From an uncultured bacterium (lineage in GTDB: Bacteria; Cyanobacteriota; Vampirovibrionia; Gastranaerophilales; Gastranaerophilaceae): a stretch of DNA of 40,000 bases. Where the stretch lies: the NCBI GenBank assembly GCA_902776035.1, contig CACYOO010000021.1:1-40000 (forward strand). The letters run 5' to 3'. Each line of letters opens with the position of its first letter. Within the stretch, counting starts at the first letter, position 1. Positions 35,159 through 40,000 of the stretch are shown piece by piece. The position numbers and the translations under genes were made by a program. The notes beneath the pieces are model-generated. The model was not told the origin of the DNA, ran no database searches, and saw nothing but the letters and a program-made list of their open reading frames with translations.

Positions 35159-35200
35159 ACTTGGATTATAGTATAAAAATTTTATTTTGCACGAACTTTA

Positions 35201-35455
35201 TTAAGCAAACATTTTAAGTGGTTCGATAGGCACTGTAGAATATCTTGCTGTTCTTGCATTAATTCTTGCACAAGAAGTTTGTAACTTTTGACTTAGAGCA
35301 AACATATTTCTACTCATTGAAGCATAATCATTAAGAGCTGACATCATTTTTTCAGGATTTACAGCAGAAACCATACTTTCATGATTATCAACTTTTTCCT
35401 GAGCATATTTTTTTACTAATAATTGATCGATGTAATCTCTTGCTCCGATAGCCAT
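35201..35455 (-). CDS. Small orphan helical protein
   Basis: 84 residues, rich in Ala, Ser and Met, probably helical: MAIGARDYIDQLLVKKYAQE and MMSALNDYASMSRNMFALSQKL. Two arginine-rich turns near the end (CARINARTARY). AGAGGAG precedes the ATG at a good distance. No family is recognised. It is on the same strand as maf but 42 bases upstream, with maf's own promoter between. Confidence 0.7.
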   Translation of the reverse strand: MAIGARDYIDQLLVKKYAQEKVDNHESMVSAVNPEKMMSALNDYASMSRNMFALSQKLQTSCARINARTARYSTVPIEPLKMFA

Positions 35456-35593
35456 AACTTTTTTCTCCTCTTTCTCTTTATAATTATTTGTTTTGTAATC
35501 TCTCTTACATTTATATAAACGTTTTTTTTATAAAATTATTGCCTTTTTCTTAACATAATATTAACTTTTGTTAACAAAAACATGTTTGCATAC

Positions 35594-35623
35594 AAAAAAG
35601 GCGTATCGCTTAAATATACGCCT
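35594..35623 (-). terminator. Terminator of zincin paralogue 2
   Basis: AGGCGTAT (35599-35606) pairs with ATACGCCT (35616-35623); on the minus strand six Ts follow. It lies 28 bases after the zincin stop. The spacer on to 35456 is AT-rich and empty. Confidence 0.9.
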
Positions 35624-35651
35624 GTAATTTTTGGTTTATACATTTTATAAA

Positions 35652-37403
35652 TTATTTATGTAAGCATGTAGCTAATTTTGCAATTGTTCTAGGGAAATAC
35701 TGCTGTAAATATTGAGAACGTGTTGCAATATCGATTTCATCATTATAAGAATTTAACAATGCATTAGATTCAGCAACAGTTTCTTCTAAACCGCCTAGTT
35801 CTCCTGAATAATGTCCTTCAATATCTATAAAATAATTTATATAATCTCTTTGAGCATTTGGAAAAGCATCATTAAATAATTTTCTTTCTTCGTTAAATAC
35901 TTTTTGAACATCCTTACGATTTGTAATCATGTCTGAACCCTCATTATTATCCTTTGAATGACCAAGTTCATGCAATACAGAATATAAATCATCTACAATA
36001 TCAATTTCACGTTTATCAGGCCAATAACAGCAATCATCAATATTATCTATACCTTTTAAAATATCCGTTGTTTCATTTAATGCAATTAATTCTTCTCCCG
36101 GAAATTGTTTTAACAAGTTAATCATAGATTTTTTATCGCCTTTAATTAACTTTTGAAGATTAATAACATTATTTTCTTCTGTTGCTTTATCTTTTACGGT
36201 TAAAGTATTATTTTTTTCGTCTAATTTAATTTCATAAACTTTATCATTTTTTGAAGATATAAACGTATTATCATCAATAACTTCAAATGATTGAGAATAA
36301 TTTAAAAGTTCTTTACCGTTTGCATCTGTTATTTTATAATCAATAATTCTGTTACCCTGCGGATCATTTTCATACAAATATTGAGTTCTTGTTCCGTCTA
36401 AAGATTTCATATCACGTTTAACAGATACTATACCTGTTTTTTTATCTTTTTTACCGGAACTTATTTGTTCAACTTTTCCGTTTGGGTAAACATATTTTAT
36501 ATCATAAACACCTTTTACCTCAGATTTGTTCATATATTCAGTACGTTTAACATTACCATTTTTATCTTTTAATATCCTAACCTGACTTTCTACGTAAGGA
36601 TAACAATTTTCATCCACAAAAGAACGTACTTTAGAAACCGTATTATTTCTAAAGTCATTTGTTTTTGTAATTTGGTAATAAGTACCATTATTTGGTGATA
36701 CGTAGTATGTTGTTTCATCAATTGATAATCTTTTTAAATTTTTATCAACAGATTCAGTTCTAATAATATTATCATCATCTAAATTTGCAGTAATTAAATA
36801 ACTGTCTTCAGGTGTATATATATCTTTTCTGAAAGATAACTCCTTTAATTTGTGAGGACTTGCAGCTTTTTCCATATCTATTAGCTTTGTACTTAATTTT
36901 TCAAAGTTAATTTTTTTATTATCCGCCAAAGAAATTATATCATCTGTCTTTAAAGCAGTATCTGTAAGAGGTAAAACATGCTTTAAATCTTCCGTTTTCA
37001 TATTAGCAAAATCTTGAAGATTATTACTTGTATATTTTAATTTATTTTCTGTATCCTTTTTATTTGCCAATATACCAACAATTTTAACATTTTCAACAGG
37101 AGCAGCTGCTATTTTAGCAAGACATTTACCCTTTAGATTTGGTCTTGCCGCAAGTCCTTTTATTGTTTCATATTTCTCAGGTTGTTTCTCAATATTATTA
37201 ACAATTTTAGCTATAGACTTATTATTAAAAACAGGTTTTCCATTTTCGTCTTTGATTTTTTCTAAAAAAACAGAAAATTCTTTTCTGTCATAATTACTCT
37301 TTTGAAAAGTATCCGGAGTTGTTGTTAATTTGCATGTTTTATTAATTTTCAAATTATTAACAGATTTAACGTTACCTTTAAAAGAAACACCTTGAATATA
37401 CAT
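35652..37403 (-). CDS. Large lineage-specific zincin metallopeptidase, paralogue 2
   Basis: 583 residues, colinear with the protein at 31568-33412: N-terminus MYIQGVSFKGNVKSVNN, a TTTPDTFQKSN motif, helical region with IEKQPEKYETIKGLAARPNL-like units, the beta-rich middle with DFRNNTVSKVR, YVYPNGKVE, SLDGTRTQYLYEND and NRIIDYKITD, then HELGHSKD (His478-His482), GGLEETVAESNALL for the third ligand, and YLQQYFPRTIAKL at the end. No signal peptide. AAGGTG precedes the ATG and a strong terminator follows. The two paralogues face inward toward each other with three genes between them. Confidence 0.8.
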   Translation of the reverse strand: MYIQGVSFKGNVKSVNNLKINKTCKLTTTPDTFQKSNYDRKEFSVFLEKIKDENGKPVFNNKSIAKIVNNIEKQPEKYETIKGLAARPNLKGKCLAKIAAAPVENVKIVGILANKKDTENKLKYTSNNLQDFANMKTEDLKHVLPLTDTALKTDDIISLADNKKINFEKLSTKLIDMEKAASPHKLKELSFRKDIYTPEDSYLITANLDDDNIIRTESVDKNLKRLSIDETTYYVSPNNGTYYQITKTNDFRNNTVSKVRSFVDENCYPYVESQVRILKDKNGNVKRTEYMNKSEVKGVYDIKYVYPNGKVEQISSGKKDKKTGIVSVKRDMKSLDGTRTQYLYENDPQGNRIIDYKITDANGKELLNYSQSFEVIDDNTFISSKNDKVYEIKLDEKNNTLTVKDKATEENNVINLQKLIKGDKKSMINLLKQFPGEELIALNETTDILKGIDNIDDCCYWPDKREIDIVDDLYSVLHELGHSKDNNEGSDMITNRKDVQKVFNEERKLFNDAFPNAQRDYINYFIDIEGHYSGELGGLEETVAESNALLNSYNDEIDIATRSQYLQQYFPRTIAKLATCLHK

Positions 37404-37570
37404 AAAACACCTTTTTATCTTTACATTTATATAATGTATATAAAAAATTTTATTGTTATTTTTATCAGCTTATTTTAACAAGTCTTAATATTTATACATT
37501 TTATATTTTTTATGCAAGCAAATTTTATGCTAAAATTGAAATGTAAGTAAATATAGTGTGGAGAAATCAA

Positions 37571-38386
37571 TTGAGTTTAACTAAAACTATTTGTGAATTA
37601 TTAAAAGAAAATCCAAATGAAGCGTATACAGCAAGAGAAATTGCAGAATGGATTGTAGAAAATAAAGAATCCGAATGCATGGAAAAAATGAAAAATACAA
37701 AAGTTAAATCAAAAGACGGATTAATAAATCAACTAGTTGCAGAAATCGGTTCCAGAAAAAATAATTTACAAAAAAATAACGTATCCATTACAACCGAAAG
37801 ACCTAGAAAATATTTTTACAATATTTTAAATGATACATTGGCAGGTTTTAATTCATCAAGTATGTATTCTTCTGAAGAAAAAACATTAGCACAAAAATTA
37901 TCAGAATTTTGCAATTACATAGGCATAAAAACCATAAATTTTGATAACAATACAAACCATTGGTTATGCGGTGAAGTTTTGGGCTTTCAAAAAATTCCTC
38001 AAGACTTTGAAGAAAGTGCAAAAAAAGTTTTGGAAGAATATACTTATGAAAATACATATTTATACTCATTTGATATTCAAACTGAACCTTTAAATAATAA
38101 AAATTTAAGAAAAAATTTCTTCAGAGCAGTATCAAATTCTTCATGGGCAAACTACTCTTATATTTCAGCAGAAGATATTGACGAAGATATAATGGAAGAA
38201 CTAACTTTTTTATGTCAAAAATTTAAAATGGGCTTTATAAAAATGGATAAATCAGAACCTGTTGAAAGTAAAATCGTAATAAAAGCTCCTAAAACTTCTT
38301 TAGATTCAGTAATGGTAGGATATATTGCAAAAGAAAATACAAAATTTAAACAAATAGTTAAAAATGCAACTTTATCTTTTGTATAA
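37571..38386 (+). CDS. HrgA-like (COG2958) protein with N-terminal winged-helix domain
   Basis: About 271 residues. 1-80 is a HARE/winged-helix-type domain (TKTICELLKENPNEAYTAREIAEWI). The C-terminal part has the COG2958 pattern: EKTLAQKLSEF, NHWLCGEVLGF, YLYSFDIQTEPLNNKNLRKNFF, the hallmark AVSNSSWANYSYI, then FLCQKFKMGFIKMD and SKIVIKAPK. The family includes H. pylori HrgA, found at a restriction-modification locus. Start: TTG at 37571 with GGAG 7 bases upstream is preferred to GTG at 37556. No methylase or nuclease gene is beside it. PD-(D/E)xK-like ancestry of the C-terminal part is possible but not shown. Confidence 0.78.
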   Translation: MSLTKTICELLKENPNEAYTAREIAEWIVENKESECMEKMKNTKVKSKDGLINQLVAEIGSRKNNLQKNNVSITTERPRKYFYNILNDTLAGFNSSSMYSSEEKTLAQKLSEFCNYIGIKTINFDNNTNHWLCGEVLGFQKIPQDFEESAKKVLEEYTYENTYLYSFDIQTEPLNNKNLRKNFFRAVSNSSWANYSYISAEDIDEDIMEELTFLCQKFKMGFIKMDKSEPVESKIVIKAPKTSLDSVMVGYIAKENTKFKQIVKNATLSFV

Positions 38387-38441
38387 AATTTTATAACATA
38401 ACTAATTACATGTTATTTTAAAACATGCGTATAATAAAGTA

Positions 38442-38622
38442 TTTTGTGTAACGATTTGTAACATTATTTTTAAATACTGAAATTTGATAAAAAAATAATA
38501 CTTTAAATGAGTGGGAGAGTACGAGTTTTTTGACTCGTATAATTTCGTACTACACACACTAACCTTCTACATTAGGAATTATCAAAAAAATTCCAAACCG
38601 CTTTTTAGCGGTTTTTTTTTTG
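38442..38622 (+). ncRNA. Probable structured small RNA ending in a terminator
   Basis: A TATAAT at 38430-38435 (weak -35 TTACAT) would start a transcript near 38442. It has no credible ORF but three stem-loops: TACGAGT/ACTCGTA (38520-38526, 38533-38539), GGAATT/AATTCC (38575-38580, 38589-38594) and the terminator. AGTACGA (38518-38524) can instead pair with TCGTACT (38545-38551), which excludes the first stem. AAAGTATT and AATACTTT near the ends of the 5' half could also pair. No match to SRP RNA, tmRNA or RNase P is seen. A riboswitch is unlikely since no gene follows on this strand. Confidence 0.5.
38595..38621 (+). terminator. Strong Rho-independent terminator
   Basis: AAACCGC (38595-38601), loop TTTTTA, GCGGTTT (38608-38614) and then Ts to 38621. 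It is more than 200 bases after the HrgA-like gene, so it could end either that transcript or the proposed small RNA. Confidence 0.9.
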
Positions 38623-38688
38623 AAATAACAAAAAAACGAAATTATTATAAAAATAATTTTGGCTTTTTATATAATTATTTGTTTTAAC

Positions 38689-38925
38689 CTACCCTAAAGA
38701 ATCAAAATTAAATCCTGTATTTTCATCTTTTCTATATTCACTGCTATTTTCAAAATTATTATTACTTAATATATTTCTTAAATCATTTAACTCTCGTTGC
38801 TGACTACTTTCTTGATTTTGACTATAAGCATTATTTGTACCTTTATCAGCATTTCCGTTAGTGTAAACATTCCAATTAGTACTGTTACCATTATTATTAA
38901 CTTTTAAAGTAAAAAAATTTGACAT
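38689..38925 (-). CDS. Small Asn/Ser-rich orphan
   Basis: 78 residues, strongly Asn, Ser and Gln rich (SNFFTLKVNNNGNSTNW, NNNFENSSEYR), probably disordered. TGAGGT lies 6 bases upstream of the ATG. No family. It begins its own small unit on the minus strand; an inverted repeat TAATATCA/TGATATTA lies about 60-80 bases upstream (38986-39007). Confidence 0.55.
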   Translation of the reverse strand: MSNFFTLKVNNNGNSTNWNVYTNGNADKGTNNAYSQNQESSQQRELNDLRNILSNNNFENSSEYRKDENTGFNFDSLG

Positions 38926-39104
38926 AAAGTAACCTCACATTATTACGTTTACATGAATATTATCGGCAAATAAATACATAAACTTTAATATCATTTTTGT
39001 GATATTATACAGCTACAATTCGCTTTATAATTACCTATGGGGTTATTTTACAGCAAATTTTTATATTTACAAAAATTTACATATTAATTAAATTATAGCC
39101 CTAA
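38926..39104. other. AT-rich spacer with an inverted repeat
   Basis: No gene is seen. A perfect 8-bp inverted repeat TAATATCA (38986-38993)/TGATATTA (39000-39007) with a 6-base loop is the only structure. Its half-sites resemble those within the promoter at 24030-24057 in the opposite order. Confidence 0.4.
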
Positions 39105-39137
39105 ATAGATTCCTCGCTCCACTCAGCATGACAACTC
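39105..39137. repeat. Dispersed CTCAGCATGACAA repeat, copy near the rRNA operon
   Basis: CCTCGCTCCACTCAGCATGACAACT is the least decayed of the three copies in this window. The related copies are at 8650-8690 (same core) and 11284-11310 (inverse, forming a hairpin). Confidence 0.6.
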
Positions 39138-39166
39138 TTTTTCAATCTAAATACTACACGTCTTTA

Positions 39167-39206
39167 TTCTTGTTAAGAAAGCCGGCAAAGCTTGCTATCG
39201 TCGGAA
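39167..39206 (-). repeat. Dispersed repeat containing CAAGCTTTGCCG, copy 2
   Basis: Reverse complement of 11422-11460 at about 36 of 40 aligned positions. A short frame read across it would give TIASFAGFLNKN, but this is repeat, not gene. The next 115 bases (39207-39321) hold no gene. Confidence 0.75.
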
Positions 39207-39321
39207 GAAATACTTTCATCAATAACGTCAATAATGCTGTCATTCTTGTATATGTAACATAATTCAGAGGAAATGGAACTACTGAAGTATCTAAAGTTAA
39301 TGTCATAAAGAGATTTCCCAT

Positions 39322-39358
39322 AAAAAAAGAGATGAAATCTTTTTTTGATTTCATCTCT
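39322..39358 (-). terminator. rRNA-operon terminator, copy A
   Basis: AGAGATGAAATC and GATTTCATCTCT arms (12 bp perfect, 39328-39339 and 39347-39358) with a 7-base loop and, on the minus strand, a tail of seven Ts. It follows the damaged 5S copy and is identical to copy B at 39610-39646, along with the neighbouring TAGTAAAATTAGAACTC. Confidence 0.92.
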
Positions 39359-39371
39359 TAGTAAAATTAGA

Positions 39372-39606
39372 ACTCAGCATCGGGCTATCTTTCCAGGCGG
39401 TAACCCACCAATACTTCAGTTGTAAGCGAAGTATGAGCTGTACAAATGAAGTATGCGCAGATTGCGTAGAAAATCAAAATTATTAATTTTAGATTTTCAA
39501 GCAAGCCAGCTGTATTTTCGCTGAAATGAGTCTTTACGACCGTGTTCGGGATGACTCTGCGGACAAAAACGATTAAGTATCGTTTTTGGAGAGGCGGGTG
39601 GTTTCC
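39372..39606 (-). pseudogene. Decayed second 5S rRNA copy with two insertions
   Basis: On the minus strand parts of 5S rRNA are recognisable in order: GGAAACCACCCG, then CATCCCGAACACGGTCG to GCGAAAATAC, then TTGGTGGG to GATAGCCCGATG. The 5' strand of helix I (CTCGGTGTC) is missing. About 40 bases (39554-39594) replace the loop after ACCCG and contain a perfect hairpin AAAAACGAT/ATCGTTTTT; about 100 bases (39412-39511) interrupt the later arm and contain inverted repeats such as ATACTTC/GAAGTAT. It lies between two copies of the operon terminator, so it arose by tandem duplication of 5S plus terminator. Unlikely to give a functional 5S. Confidence 0.8.
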
Positions 39607-39609
39607 CAT

Positions 39610-39646
39610 AAAAAAAGAGATGAAATCTTTTTTTGATTTCATCTCT
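39610..39646 (-). terminator. rRNA-operon terminator, copy B (after 5S)
   Basis: Same 12-bp stem and T7 tail as copy A (39616-39627 and 39635-39646). It lies 14 bases after the 3' end of the intact 5S gene and would end the rRNA transcript, leaving the damaged copy beyond it silent unless there is read-through. Confidence 0.95.
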
Positions 39647-39659
39647 TAGTAAAATTAGA

Positions 39660-39776
39660 ACTCGGCATCGGGCTATCTTCCCAGGCGGTGGCCCACCAAG
39701 TATTTTCGCTGAAATGAGTCTTTACGACCGTGTTCGGGATGGGAACGGGTGGTTTCCTCACTCTTGGACACCGAGA
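39660..39776 (-). rRNA. rrf: 5S ribosomal RNA
   Basis: On the minus strand CTCGGTGTC at the 5' end pairs with GATGCCGAG at the 3' end (helix I), and the interior contains ACCCGTTCCCATCCCGAACA and TGGGAAGATAGCCCGATG, the conserved 5S loops. About 116 bases, a normal length. It lies about 128 bases after the 23S 3' end, as expected in an rrn operon. Confidence 0.95.
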
Positions 39777-39904
39777 AATGTTTCGTAATCGGATAAAAAA
39801 TCACGATTAAAAAGCACTTACCGTGCACTGAAAGCTGCATAAGAATTATAAGCAGGATGCGTAATACATTGACAACCGCCTTTAGCCAAATGGCTAAATT
39901 AGGA
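39777..39904 (-). other. 23S-5S internal spacer
   Basis: About 128 bases between the two rRNA genes, with no tRNA. A hairpin TTTAGCC/GGCTAAA (39881-39887 and 39892-39898) next to the 23S end is probably part of the processing stalk. Confidence 0.7.
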
Positions 39905-40000
39905 AAAGCCCTCGTCCTATTAGTATCAGTCGACTGAATATGTTGCCATACTTACATCTCTGACCTATCAACCACGTGATCTTCATGGGGACTTACTGAC
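39905..40000 (-). rRNA. rrl: 23S ribosomal RNA, 3' end (partial)
   Basis: On the minus strand the window opens in AAGTCCCCATGAAGATCACG, then GGTTGATAGGTC, GTAAGTATGGCAACATATTC and the terminal GACTGATACTAATAGGACGA-GGGCTT, all characteristic of the last hundred bases of 23S. The gene continues beyond the right edge. The exact 3' end may differ by a few bases. Confidence 0.95.

Noticed and set aside
39154-39354. 66-codon minus-strand frame
   Set aside because: Starts in terminator copy A and ends in a dispersed repeat; no ribosome site and no family.
39385-39642. 85-codon minus-strand frame beginning MKSKKDFISFF
   Set aside because: It starts inside the rRNA terminator hairpin and runs through the damaged 5S copy. 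A second frame at 39154-39354 begins identically only because the terminator is duplicated.
1-40000. CRISPR array
   Set aside because: No regularly spaced direct repeats with unique spacers were seen anywhere in the window; repeated elements are dispersed or tandem rRNA-derived.

Overview
The window is AT-rich bacterial chromosome using the standard code. It combines cell-wall and isoprenoid genes (uppS, ispH, a polyprenyl synthase), an SLH-domain envelope protein with a cyanobacterial look, two paralogous S1 proteins, many lineage-specific orphan families and weak or absent Shine-Dalgarno sites at several genes. This fits best a non-photosynthetic gut cyanobacterium (Gastranaerophilales / Vampirovibrionia, 'Melainabacteria'). 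That placement rests on gene flavour, not on a phylogeny; an AT-rich Bacillota relative is the main alternative.

Layout. 1-5.4 kb (minus): a partial gene, then uppS-rdgB-prs, a flavodoxin-like reductase, and ispH-rpsA with a 4-base overlap. 5.7-8.6 kb (plus): pgi, a secreted orphan, trxB. 8.7-8.9 kb: two tandem tRNA-Thr genes (minus). 9.1-11.5 kb: a highly expressed SLH protein, a small membrane protein, a truncated duplicate of its 5' end, and a mosaic of dispersed intergenic repeats. 11.5-14 kb: an Fsr-type MFS exporter and thiL. 14.1-15.2 kb: a three-gene cassette with LuxR-HTH, Mu Gam-like and Mu Mor-like proteins. 15.2-17.6 kb: a secreted HEALH protein, an orphan, and a TPR glycosyltransferase. 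17.6-22.4 kb (minus): smc-scpA-scpB condensin, with smc broken by one extra base in a six-base homopolymer. 22.5-24 kb: a trpR-trpB pair with a perfect palindrome over the trpR start codon. 24-29 kb: an orphan coiled-coil protein, a GAF-GGDEF-HD-GYP protein with a degraded HD motif, and a TPR protein. 29.2-30.7 kb: polyprenyl synthase-lepB. 30.8-38.4 kb: a lineage-specific block with two divergently oriented paralogous HELGH zincins flanking a second S1 protein, maf and an 84-residue orphan, then an HrgA-like (COG2958) protein. 38.4-40 kb: a probable structured ncRNA, a small orphan, repeats, a decayed 5S copy with two insertions, an intact 5S and the 3' end of 23S (minus).

How the genes work together. 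IspH, the polyprenyl synthase and UppS belong to the route from MEP-pathway isoprenoid units to lipid carriers. RdgB and Maf cleanse the nucleotide pool. SMC-ScpA-ScpB segregates the chromosome. TrpR-TrpB without TrpA next to it suggests tryptophan made from scavenged indole, a hypothesis that needs the whole genome. The strongest candidates for undescribed biology are the paired zincins, the domesticated-looking Mu Gam/Mor cassette, the trpRB switch and the insertion-bearing 5S copy.
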